From Bacteroidales bacterium (lineage in GTDB: Bacteria; Bacteroidota; Bacteroidia; Bacteroidales; UBA7960), in contig SLRE01000049.1 of the NCBI GenBank assembly GCA_007131125.1, positions 1-10,415 of the forward strand: a DNA stretch of 10,415 nt, in the 5' to 3' direction. Position numbers and translations under genes: made by a program. Of the stretch, positions 1-6,760 are shown one piece after another. The first letter of the stretch is position 1; every line of letters begins with the position of its first letter. The notes beneath the pieces are model-generated. The model saw only the letters and a list, made by a program, of their open reading frames with translations, was not told the origin of the DNA and did not search any database.

Positions 1-1131
1 CCGGAGTTGATCGCACAATACCGCAACAGCAACGTGGCTTTACTTACTCCTCTCAGGGATGGGATGAACCTGGTTGCCAAAGAATATGTGGCTTCCCTTA
101 CTGACCAAAAGGGAATGTTGATTCTCAGCGAATTTACCGGGGCAGCCAAGGAGCTTGGCGAGGCCATTATTATTAACCCAAACAGCCGTGGAGCTATAGC
201 CAATGCAATTAAAGAGGCCCTTGAAATGCCGGAAGAAGAGCAAATCAAGCGAAATAAGCGCATGCAGAAACGGCTGAAGCGGTATAATGTGTTCCGCTGG
301 GCAGATGATTTTGTCAATACCCTGGTAAAAATAAAGAATGACACCGAAGAAACCACCAAAAACAAAAAGTTTACCCCTGAAATTGCCCAGAGCATTGTTA
401 AAGACTTTCAGAAGGCCAAAAACAAGATCATCATTGTAAATTACGATGGTACGCTTGTTCCTTTTCAGAAAGATCCGGCCGTTGCAGCACCCGGTGAAAA
501 TCTCCGGCAGCTGCTTAAAAACCTTCGCAGCAAAGAAAATACCGATCTGGTTATTTTGAGTGGAAGAGGTAGGGAAGACCTGGAAAATTGGCTGGGCAGC
601 CTTCCTGTTAGCCTTACCGCCGAGCATGGTGCCTGGCTTCGCAACGGAGACGATCATGAATGGCGGCTCTTCAAGCCCTTGTCTGCACAATGGAAGGAGG
701 AAGTAATGGACATCCTGGAAATGTATACCGACCGCCTTCCCGGATCCTTTATTGAAGAAAAGGAATACTCCGTGACCTGGAATTTTTACAAATCTGATGT
801 AGAGCAAGCCGGCTTTCTGTCAAGAGAAGTCAATGATCACCTGGTATCCATAACCGAAAACATTAACGTACAGGTAATGCATGGATATAAGTCAATTGAA
901 GTGGCTAACTCAGGCATCAACAAAGGCGAGCTGGCTTCCTACTGGCTTTCAAAAAAGAAATATGATTTTGTTCTGGCCATTGGGGCGGGCTGGTCTGACG
1001 AGTTGTTGTTCCAGACCCTCCCTGAATGCGGTTATTCCTTTAAGGTTGGACAAATTCATACAGGAGCCAGGTTTGTTTTAAAGCAGCAACAGGATGCCCT
1101 TAAACTGCTTGAAATGCTGAAAGATTCCTGA
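1..1131 (+). CDS. Trehalose-6-phosphate synthase/phosphatase, 3' part (phosphatase domain probably inactive)
   Basis: This is the C-terminal 376 residues of a bifunctional enzyme; the frame is open at the left edge, so the true start lies outside. Residues 1-115 are the end of a GT20 trehalose-6-phosphate synthase domain (joining UDP-glucose and glucose-6-phosphate), recognised by LLTPLRDGMNLVAKEYVAS. Residues 135-370 are a trehalose-6-phosphate phosphatase domain of the HAD superfamily, with SGR motif II (187-189), AEHGAW and the motif III lysine in NKG (Lys308). Two key positions are altered. Motif I reads NYDGTL instead of DYDGTL, so the nucleophilic Asp is Asn147. Motif IV reads GAGWSDE where the family has GDDxTDE, so a magnesium-binding Asp is Ala329. 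The fold is intact and there is no frameshift. I infer that the synthase is active and the phosphatase half is structural or regulatory. The protein is cytoplasmic. A terminator follows directly. Confidence 0.93.
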   Translation, partial: PELIAQYRNSNVALLTPLRDGMNLVAKEYVASLTDQKGMLILSEFTGAAKELGEAIIINPNSRGAIANAIKEALEMPEEEQIKRNKRMQKRLKRYNVFRWADDFVNTLVKIKNDTEETTKNKKFTPEIAQSIVKDFQKAKNKIIIVNYDGTLVPFQKDPAVAAPGENLRQLLKNLRSKENTDLVILSGRGREDLENWLGSLPVSLTAEHGAWLRNGDDHEWRLFKPLSAQWKEEVMDILEMYTDRLPGSFIEEKEYSVTWNFYKSDVEQAGFLSREVNDHLVSITENINVQVMHGYKSIEVANSGINKGELASYWLSKKKYDFVLAIGAGWSDELLFQTLPECGYSFKVGQIHTGARFVLKQQQDALKLLEMLKDS

Positions 1132-1151
1132 TGTTTTAATTTTTTCACCCG

Positions 1152-1187
1152 GCCGGGCCGGCATTAAAAGGCCCGGCTTTTTATTTT
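1152..1187 (+). terminator. Rho-independent terminator of the trehalose gene
   Basis: A perfect 8-bp GC stem (GCCGGGCC at 1152-1159 with GGCCCGGC at 1170-1177) has a 10-base loop and is followed by TTTTTATTTTT. It lies 20 bases after the trehalose gene stop. The T tract overlaps the stop codon of the convergent channel gene (1181-1183). On the opposite strand no U tract follows the stem, so it should work mainly for the + strand. Confidence 0.88.
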
Positions 1188-2101
1188 TGCGATTCCTTAT
1201 CCATGACAACCCTTGTTTTGGGCAGGCATTGGGGATACTCTTTCTGGATAAATTCAATGAGTTTTTCACGAATGTAAACCCGGAGATCCCAGGCTTTTGG
1301 AGAGCTTTCGGCACTCATGAGGGCACGGACCTCCAGGGTATGCTCTTTGGCATCGGTCACCTGCAGCACATTCACCTGCTTATCCCAGTTTGGACTGTAT
1401 TCCAGCAGGCGGGTCAGTTCCTTTCTGATGGCTTCAATGGGAATGGTATAATCGGTGTAAATAAAAACAGTGCCAAGGATATCAGCAGAAGTACGGGTCC
1501 AGTTCTGGAAAGGCCGTTCCAGGAAATAGGTGGAGGGAACCACCAGCCTTCTCTTGTCCCATATGCGCACCACCACATAGGTAAGGTTGATCTCTTCTAT
1601 CCAGCCCCATTCGTTTTCTACAATCACCACATCGTCCAGGCGTATGGGCTGTGTAATGGCGATCTGAAACCCTGCCAGGATGGTACCCAGGGCCTTCTGG
1701 GCAGCCAGACCAATGATAAGACCTGCAATACCGGCCGAAGCAAAAAGACTGACCCCGATATTCCTCACCCCTTCAAAAAGCATAAGGGTAAACCCGATGG
1801 CTATGATGATGATAATGAACACCAGGATTTTCTCAAGAATATTGTATTGTGTATATAACTTTCTGGATTGGAGGTTGTCGGCCTGTGAAATATCGTATTT
1901 TGCCAGCATTTTTAATTTCCCCAGCCTGATAAAGGCAATTACTGCCCATGCAATGGCGGCAATAAACAACACCGCCCCGGTTTGCTCCAGAAAACTTTGA
2001 AAATTATCAGGCAAGGGTTCAATCACTTGCACCCAGTTTTGAAGAAAAAGTGCCAATATCAGAACAAGTATCGGACTAATGAATCTCGTAAAGTTTTTCA
2101 T
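1181..2101 (-). CDS. Small-conductance mechanosensitive channel, MscS family
   Basis: This 306-residue inner-membrane protein should open under membrane tension and release solutes on hypo-osmotic shock. Three hydrophobic helices are visible at about residues 8-27, 43-61 and 91-110. They are followed by the pore-lining helix at 115-147, rich in alternating Gly and Ala (ASAGIAGLIIGLAAQKALG), which is the hallmark of MscS. The cytoplasmic beta domain follows, with QPIRLDDVV (151-159), the VVPSTYFLERPFQNWTR segment (187-203) and a mixed alpha/beta C-terminal domain to the end. Length and three-helix layout match E. coli MscS rather than the large MscK/MscM types. The gene is convergent with the trehalose gene and has 210 bases between it and the upstream lipoprotein gene, whose terminator separates them. 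An osmotic link with trehalose synthesis is plausible but is only inferred from adjacency. Confidence 0.93.
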   Translation of the reverse strand: MKNFTRFISPILVLILALFLQNWVQVIEPLPDNFQSFLEQTGAVLFIAAIAWAVIAFIRLGKLKMLAKYDISQADNLQSRKLYTQYNILEKILVFIIIIIAIGFTLMLFEGVRNIGVSLFASAGIAGLIIGLAAQKALGTILAGFQIAITQPIRLDDVVIVENEWGWIEEINLTYVVVRIWDKRRLVVPSTYFLERPFQNWTRTSADILGTVFIYTDYTIPIEAIRKELTRLLEYSPNWDKQVNVLQVTDAKEHTLEVRALMSAESSPKAWDLRVYIREKLIEFIQKEYPQCLPKTRVVMDKESQK

Positions 2102-2255
2102 AAGTTGGTCTTTCTTAGGTTTCCATCTTTTAAAATTAATAAAAAACCATTTACAATTGCAATATCAAATCCTGCAACTAAATTATCAGTTAAGGAATGG
2201 ATTTTTGTTTGGCAGGGTTCCAAATTAAAGAGAACGGACCGCCATTGGCTAACAC

Positions 2256-2290
2256 AAAAAAAGGGTGCCACTCAGGTAAAGCGGCACCCT
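2256..2290 (-). terminator. Rho-independent terminator of the lipoprotein gene
   Basis: An 8-bp perfect stem (AGGGTGCC at 2262-2269 with GGCACCCT at 2283-2290) has a 13-base loop. Read on the minus strand it is followed by a run of seven T (2256-2262, partly paired). It lies 21 bases downstream of the lipoprotein stop. The remaining bases up to the channel gene start (2102-2255) are AT-rich leader and promoter sequence with no convincing promoter match. Confidence 0.85.
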
Positions 2291-2311
2291 CTTGAATAGA
2301 AAGAGTTTTTA

Positions 2312-2899
2312 TTAAAGCGGATTGGTAAGGTCAAAGTCAGCCTGGAAAACAATTTCTCCGTGGTATTGCAATTGATAGGAGAAATTGGTCATGTCTTCAT
2401 CCATCACGATATTCCACTGCCGGTCAAGGGTATCCACCAGCAGTTCAATGGTATATTCATCGGCCGGGAAATGCTGGCTGTAGGCGGTGCCTGTGCCGTC
2501 GGCATACCCTCCGTAAAGGGTGCGCTCTTCCGGTGTTCCATCGGGGTAGCGGTGGTCATGGCGGAAACGCAGGCGGCCATTTTCAACAAGGAACATCCAG
2601 GTGCGGGATTCATCATCGTCAAGGTGAAAAGGAATATGTACCCTGTCTTCTTCACAAACGGTAACATGCATCACAAAGTCCATATGGGCCCAGCTTTCCC
2701 TGCCTTCTTCCATATAGGTTTCTTCTCCGCGATAGCTGTTTCCGCACAAACTAATCAGGTTATCCATAAATGCCCGTTCGGCCGGGGTAAGCTCCTTTTT
2801 CTCGGCTTCTTCCGCACGTTCTTCGGCACTTTCCGGAGCAGGCCCGCAACCGGCAAAGATCAACAATGAAAAAAGCAATACAAAAAGATTTTTTGTCAT
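2312..2899 (-). CDS. Uncharacterised lipoprotein, 195 aa
   Basis: I do not recognise a named family. The N-terminus (MTKNLFVLLFSLLIFAGC) is a clear lipoprotein signal with lipobox FAGC, so Cys18 should be lipidated and the mature protein anchored to a membrane facing the periplasm or the surface. Residues 20-38 form a Glu/Ala/Lys-rich, highly charged tether. The rest (about 40-195) is acidic and rich in aromatic residues. It contains two further cysteines (Cys52 and Cys82), a His/Arg-rich stretch RLRFRHDHRYPDGTPEERT (109-127) and a C-terminal part with beta-strand-like alternation (NFSYQLQYHGEIVFQADF). It is transcribed alone, with a terminator behind it and a divergent promoter region in front. 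The coding assignment is firm because of the signal sequence, terminator spacing and codon use; the function is unknown. Confidence 0.85.
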   Translation of the reverse strand: MTKNLFVLLFSLLIFAGCGPAPESAEERAEEAEKKELTPAERAFMDNLISLCGNSYRGEETYMEEGRESWAHMDFVMHVTVCEEDRVHIPFHLDDDESRTWMFLVENGRLRFRHDHRYPDGTPEERTLYGGYADGTGTAYSQHFPADEYTIELLVDTLDRQWNIVMDEDMTNFSYQLQYHGEIVFQADFDLTNPL

Positions 2900-3095
2900 G
2901 GTGTTTGGTTTTTTGGTGAATGTTAATTAAGGCACGAACATACGATTTTTTGGGGATATTTTCTGAAAAAATCAACCAATGAATAAAGGTTTTTGGTCGT
3001 AATTTTTTATGAGAAAGCGCAGATTTCTGTTTTTTTGCTGCAATTGCTATGGAAAGCCTGGGGCATGCAATATTTTTTTGATTATTTTCGTACGG

Positions 3096-3103
3096 TAATA
3101 TTG
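3096..3103 (+). promoter_or_regulatory. Candidate -7 element for the secreted two-gene unit
   Basis: TAATATTG matches the Bacteroidetes sigma-ABfr -7 consensus TAnnTTTG at five of six fixed positions, and it lies 33 bases before the ATG at 3137. A TTTG at 3077-3080 could be the -33 element, but the 15-base spacing is shorter than usual. It sits in the 237-base divergent region 2900-3136, which otherwise shows only AT-rich sequence. Confidence 0.3.
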
Positions 3104-3136
3104 ACAAACACAAATTTTCAGGCTAACTTATTTTTT

Positions 3137-3613
3137 ATGAAAAAATTAATCTTTACCCTTTTTTTTGCAGCTGGGTTTACTTCCCTGGGTTTGTATGCCC
3201 AGCAAGCCGTTGTTTCCTCCGGGAACTATCATGAAAATGAAGACCTTTCCATCAGCTGGTCTCTTGGAGAAACCGTTATTGAAACCTTTGTTTCGGATGA
3301 CTTTATCCTTACACAGGGTTTTCAGCAAACCAGCTTAATTGTCACTTCAGTGGATGATATTGCAGGCCTTGATCTGGGTTTGTCCGCCTATCCCAATCCC
3401 ACCAGCGATTATCTTACCCTTAGCCTTAAAGGAGAAGCTCCTGAAAACATCACCTATGAGTTGTATGACCTTGCAGGACGGCATTTTTTAAGTGGGGAAC
3501 TGAAAGATGCCACTAAAGACATATCTTTCAGGGCAATGGATCCCGGTATCTATTTTCTGAGGGTTAATGCCGGCGGTCAACCCGTAAAAACCTTCAAAAT
3601 AGTTAAACAATAA
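3137..3613 (+). CDS. Small secreted protein with type IX secretion (type A) sorting domain
   Basis: The 158-residue product starts with a signal peptide (MKKLIFTLFFAAGFTSLGLYAQ, residues 1-22), so it enters the periplasm through Sec. Residues 23-68 form a short domain with SWSLGETVIETF and LTQGFQQ, a pattern often found in front of sorting domains in Bacteroidetes. Residues 81-158 are the T9SS C-terminal domain: SAYPNPTSDYLTL, YELYDLAGR, DPGIYFLRVNAGGQPVKTFK and a basic end (KIVKQ). The family's role is to direct the protein across the outer membrane and onto the cell surface. Cargo is minimal: fewer than 50 residues lie between the signal peptide and the linker to the sorting domain. I chose the ATG at 3137 rather than an in-frame upstream start at 2993, because the signal peptide begins here and the upstream 48 codons look non-coding. 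It is followed after 19 bases by the next gene, with which it probably forms an operon. Confidence 0.9.
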   Translation: MKKLIFTLFFAAGFTSLGLYAQQAVVSSGNYHENEDLSISWSLGETVIETFVSDDFILTQGFQQTSLIVTSVDDIAGLDLGLSAYPNPTSDYLTLSLKGEAPENITYELYDLAGRHFLSGELKDATKDISFRAMDPGIYFLRVNAGGQPVKTFKIVKQ

Positions 3614-3632
3614 TTCCTGTTAAAAATAAGCA

Positions 3633-4862
3633 ATGAAAAAGTTTTTACTATCCATTTTTCCGCTGCTGCTGGTTTGCAGTGTGCTGGCCCAGGCTCCGTT
3701 AAGTTTTAATTACCAGGCTGTTTTAAGAGACCACGCCGGCCAGGTTATGGCTTCGGAAGAAGTAACCCTTGATATCTCAATCCTTCAGGGGAGTATGGAG
3801 GGGCAGGTCATTTTTACAGAAACCCATCAAACCCATACAAATGATTTTGGGCTGGTCAATTTACATGTGGGTTCGGTAAGTTCTTTAGAGGATATAGATT
3901 GGGGAGAGGGTCCTTACTTTCTTCAGGTAGCACTCAACGGGGATGTCATGGGCACCACACAGCTTCTTAGTGTGCCTTATGCTTTGCATGCCACCACATC
4001 GGCAGATGCTTTCAGCGGAGATTACGAAGACCTTGAAAACGCCCCCGACCTTGACCAGTTTGTTGGAGTTGAAAGCCCTTCGGATGGAGACCTTGTTTAC
4101 TTTGACGGCAATGCCTGGATAAGCATTCCGTTGGGAGAGGAAGGACAGGTTCTGTCGGTAGTTGACGGGACACCTGCCTGGAAAGACATTCCCGGAAATG
4201 GCAATGGAAATGGAAATGGTGAAACCGGAACAGTAACCGATGTGGAAGGAAACGTATATCAGACCGTTAAAATCGGTGAGCAATGGTGGATGGCCGAAAA
4301 CCTGAGAACATCCCAGTACAACAATGGCGATAACCTGCTTACCGGCCTTGATGATACCCAGTGGGAGCACACCACCCAGGGCGCTTACTCCATTTACGAA
4401 AATGATGATGACAACCTGAACACTTATGGAAAGCTTTACAACTGGCATGCGGTTATGGACAACCGTGGCTTGTGCCCTGCAGGCTGGCATCTGCCGACCG
4501 ATGAAGAGTGGCAGCAGATGGAAATGCATCTTGGTATGAGTCAGGATGAGGCCGAAGGTTCAGGCTGGAGAGGTACCGATGAAGGAGGGAAGTTAAAAGC
4601 CACCGGCACGGATTACTGGGATGACCCCAATACGGGAGCAACCAATGAAAGCGGGTTTACTGCCCTGCCTGCGGGCGGACGCACTTACCTTGGTATGTAT
4701 ATTTTCCTGAACGAGTGGGCTTACTTCTGGACCTCCACTGAGCAAACCGCTGATTATAGTTCCTGGTACCGGGTACTTTCCTACAATTCCGCCCAGGTTT
4801 TCAGGTTTTACAATCATCAGAACAGCGGTTTTGCCGTGCGCTGTGTCATGTCGGCCGAATAA
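3633..4862 (+). CDS. Secreted protein with Fibrobacter succinogenes major paralogous domain
   Basis: The product has 409 residues. A signal peptide (residues 1-20, ending SVLAQ) is followed by an N-terminal domain (about 24-120; FNYQAVLRD, FTETHQTHTNDFGLVNLHVG, LLSVPYALHA) that is widespread in secreted Bacteroidetes proteins. A connecting region leads to a Gly-Asn repeat linker (188-196). The C-terminal part (about 198-407) is a Fib_succ_major domain, shown by DVEGNVYQTVKIGEQWWMAE, YGKLYNWHAV, CPAGWHLPTDEEW, ESGFTALPAGGR, FWTSTE and GFAVRCV. These domains are related in pattern to C-type-lectin-like/formylglycine-type folds and are thought to act at the cell surface, but no activity is established for this one. 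It lacks its own T9SS sorting domain, unlike the protein encoded just upstream. The close spacing and shared terminator point to one transcript. Ligand or partner is unknown. Confidence 0.9.
   Translation: MKKFLLSIFPLLLVCSVLAQAPLSFNYQAVLRDHAGQVMASEEVTLDISILQGSMEGQVIFTETHQTHTNDFGLVNLHVGSVSSLEDIDWGEGPYFLQVALNGDVMGTTQLLSVPYALHATTSADAFSGDYEDLENAPDLDQFVGVESPSDGDLVYFDGNAWISIPLGEEGQVLSVVDGTPAWKDIPGNGNGNGNGETGTVTDVEGNVYQTVKIGEQWWMAENLRTSQYNNGDNLLTGLDDTQWEHTTQGAYSIYENDDDNLNTYGKLYNWHAVMDNRGLCPAGWHLPTDEEWQQMEMHLGMSQDEAEGSGWRGTDEGGKLKATGTDYWDDPNTGATNESGFTALPAGGRTYLGMYIFLNEWAYFWTSTEQTADYSSWYRVLSYNSAQVFRFYNHQNSGFAVRCVMSAE
4194..4217 (+). repeat. Four tandem GGN-AAT hexamers encoding a Gly-Asn linker
   Basis: Four in-frame copies of GGN AAT encode (Gly-Asn)4 between the N-terminal region and the Fib_succ_major domain of the secreted protein. 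The copies are nearly identical at DNA level (three GGAAAT, one GGCAAT), so copy number could vary by slippage without shifting the frame. The encoded stretch is a flexible interdomain linker. Confidence 0.85.
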
Positions 4863-4883
4863 AAAGATATTGCTGTAAAATAT

Positions 4884-4923
4884 AAAAAAGGCCTTGAGGA
4901 ACTTTCTCAAGGCCTTTTTTTTT
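4884..4923. terminator. Bidirectional rho-independent terminator
   Basis: A 9-bp perfect stem (GGCCTTGAG at 4890-4898 with CTCAAGGCC at 4906-4914) has a 7-base loop and is flanked by an A run on the left (4884-4889) and a T run on the right (4915-4923). The symmetrical arrangement serves both the + strand secreted-protein unit ending at 4862 and the - strand dipeptidase gene ending at 4939. Confidence 0.92.
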
Positions 4924-4938
4924 GGATAATATTTAATA

Positions 4939-6588
4939 TCAGCGGATGGGCTCTCCGGGTTCCCGCCACCTCACGTCGTAATAGCCGGGTCGTTCTTCCA
5001 CGGCCCTTCTTTTGAAGTCCTGTGGATAGCCAACACCCTGTGGCCAGGGTCTTAACTCATCACCTTCGCGAATGTATCGGTCGTTGTATTTGGCAAAGAG
5101 GTAGTAGCCCAGTTCTCTCCATCTTTCAACAGTATATTCGGCATTGTTGATACTGAAGTCGGTAAGGTACTCCCTCATTCTTTCGAAATCAGACTCATAA
5201 AGCATTTCTGCTGCCTGGTCTATGGCGGAACTCATCACATGAGAGCGGTTTTCAACTTCTTTCTGAACCTCCTTAATGTCTTCAATCATAAAGTTGTACA
5301 AGCCATATGCATAATTTGAAACCAGGTTGAAAACCCAGTATGCCGATTCCCAGTCAAATTCGAGACTATTTCCGGTAGCCAGCGACTTTGGCACATCATT
5401 CATTCCCATATACATGGGCATAAATGCGTTGGAGTAGGTATCGTCAACCGAATACCAGCAAATGCCGCCTATTTCATCGGGAAGCCAGTTGCGTGCCTGG
5501 GTAACAAAAGAAAATCCTGTCTGTGGTTGCGAAATGGGCCTTTCCCATGAATAGCGTGTGGTATCGCCTTCCAGCTCAAAAAATATGGGACGCCAGCGGT
5601 AGGGGAGGTTGTAAGGTCCTGCGGCAATGCCTTCTCCAGTGTAATAGGGGGTGTCGTGAAAGTGGTCTCTCACCAGGCCTATCATGTCCTGTATGGTGAT
5701 TTTTTCATCGGGTTTAATAAAAAGAGGATAGGGTTCAGCGCCTTTTACGGCTCTCCAGTATTCGTCAGAAAATTCTTTGGAAGGAGCCATCCTGCGATAA
5801 ACGCTCCATACGCGGCTTTCACACAAAAGGAGGGAAGTGGGTGTTACCGGGTCGTAGGCATCCACAAAGCTAAAGTCGCGCTTATTGCCTTCAAACCAGC
5901 CCATTTCCCGGGCAAAATCCACCACATCTTCTGCCCACATCCAGTTTTCGGTATCGTCCCAATCCACCTGACGGATTCGGGCCTGGTTGGCATGTGCGGC
6001 AATATACCCTTCGGGCACTCTTGCTGCCACCCAAACGGCACCTTCACCATGCTCTCCTTTTCCGATAAAATCCACCACCCAGGCTTCATTCTTATCGGCA
6101 ATGGAAAATGATTCTCCGGTATCTTTATAACCATAGGTTCTGGCCAGTTCATCCATTATCAGTATGGCTTCCCTTGCCGAAGTAGCGCGCTGAAGGGTGG
6201 TCCACATCAGGTTGCCGTAATCAAACAGCCCGTCTCCATTATGCAGTTCTGAGCGGCCGGTGAAAGTACTTTCCGCAATGGAAACCTGTTTTTCGTTCAT
6301 GTTTCCAACTACCCGGTAGGTACGGGGTACCTGGGCGATGCTGCCTAAGTATTCCCTTGCATGAAAACCGTATATCCTGAGAGAATCTCCGGGTTCATGT
6401 TCTCCTCCCGGGTAAAAATGAATGGGTTGCATAAAGCCGGCCATATCATAAAGGTAGCTGGTCATAACGCTGCCATCGGCACTGGCTCCCCTGGATACCA
6501 ATACATTGGTGCAAGCCAGGGTATGATTGGCCTGCCCGGCCAATAACAAAGTAAAAGCTGCAAAAGCAATGAAAAGAGTTTTTCGCAT
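4939..6588 (-). CDS. Secreted dipeptidase, peptidase family C69
   Basis: This 549-residue protein belongs to the Ntn-hydrolase family of C69 dipeptidases, which cleave dipeptides using an N-terminal cysteine exposed after processing. A signal peptide spans residues 1-25 (MRKTLFIAFAAFTLLLAGQA and following). The sequence then begins with Cys26 in ACTNVLVSRGASADGSVM, the typical family N-terminus, so signal-peptide cleavage would itself expose the nucleophile. Further family signatures are GNMNEKQVSIAESTFTGR, NLMWTTLQRATSAREAI, YGYKDTGESFSIAD, EAWVVDFIGKG and YIAAHANQARI. The C-terminal third is helical and rich in charged residues (IEDIKEVQKEVENR), as is usual for the longer Bacteroidetes members. 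It is a single-gene unit, bounded by the bidirectional terminator downstream and a promoter candidate upstream. The likely role is periplasmic or extracellular peptide scavenging; the substrate range cannot be read from the sequence. Confidence 0.92.
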   Translation of the reverse strand: MRKTLFIAFAAFTLLLAGQANHTLACTNVLVSRGASADGSVMTSYLYDMAGFMQPIHFYPGGEHEPGDSLRIYGFHAREYLGSIAQVPRTYRVVGNMNEKQVSIAESTFTGRSELHNGDGLFDYGNLMWTTLQRATSAREAILIMDELARTYGYKDTGESFSIADKNEAWVVDFIGKGEHGEGAVWVAARVPEGYIAAHANQARIRQVDWDDTENWMWAEDVVDFAREMGWFEGNKRDFSFVDAYDPVTPTSLLLCESRVWSVYRRMAPSKEFSDEYWRAVKGAEPYPLFIKPDEKITIQDMIGLVRDHFHDTPYYTGEGIAAGPYNLPYRWRPIFFELEGDTTRYSWERPISQPQTGFSFVTQARNWLPDEIGGICWYSVDDTYSNAFMPMYMGMNDVPKSLATGNSLEFDWESAYWVFNLVSNYAYGLYNFMIEDIKEVQKEVENRSHVMSSAIDQAAEMLYESDFERMREYLTDFSINNAEYTVERWRELGYYLFAKYNDRYIREGDELRPWPQGVGYPQDFKRRAVEERPGYYDVRWREPGEPIR

Positions 6589-6627
6589 TTCTGGTGAGGT
6601 TTATGTTAAAAATGTTTTTCTGCCCAG

Positions 6628-6635
6628 CAAAAATA
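6628..6635 (-). promoter_or_regulatory. Candidate -7 promoter element for the dipeptidase gene
   Basis: On the minus strand this reads TATTTTTG, a perfect match to the Bacteroidetes TAnnTTTG consensus. It would place transcription start near 6621 and leave a leader of about 33 bases before the ATG at 6588. I found no TTG at the expected -33 distance, so the call rests on one element only. Confidence 0.42.
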
Positions 6636-6695
6636 AAGGATTTTATTCTTTTCCCCGGGTTTTGGTCAGGATTTCCAACGGTGGGTTGTTTCCTC

Positions 6696-6733
6696 AAAAA
6701 AACCGCCTTCACTCACGGTTAGAGTAAAGGCGG
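6696..6733 (-). terminator. Rho-independent terminator of fabG
   Basis: A 12-bp stem (6703-6714 with 6722-6733, CCGCCTT pairing AAGGCGG at the base) has a 7-base loop. The single non-Watson-Crick position (6710/6726) becomes a G-U wobble in the minus-strand RNA, so the helix is continuous in that direction. Seven T follow on the minus strand (6702 down to 6696). It begins 28 bases after the fabG stop. Confidence 0.87.
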
Positions 6734-6760
6734 GGAATTTGTAAAATAATTTTTCCGGGA

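Noticed and set aside
40..807. A 255-codon open frame on the minus strand inside the trehalose gene
   Set aside because: It lies antisense to a clearly recognised GT20/HAD sequence, and its translation has low-complexity, shadow-like composition with no domain motif.
2935..2942. TATGTTCG on the minus strand as a -7 element for the lipoprotein gene
   Set aside because: It has a mismatch in the conserved TTTG part and the nearest upstream TTG is about 30 bases away, so support is too weak to list.
2993..3136. N-terminal extension of the small T9SS protein using an earlier in-frame start
   Set aside because: The 48 extra residues would bury a perfect signal peptide that starts at 3137, and the stretch has promoter-like AT-rich composition.
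6511..6513. Cys26 of the C69 dipeptidase as a lipoprotein attachment site
   Set aside because: The residues before it (HTLA) do not fit a good lipobox, and family knowledge makes this cysteine the Ntn-hydrolase nucleophile.
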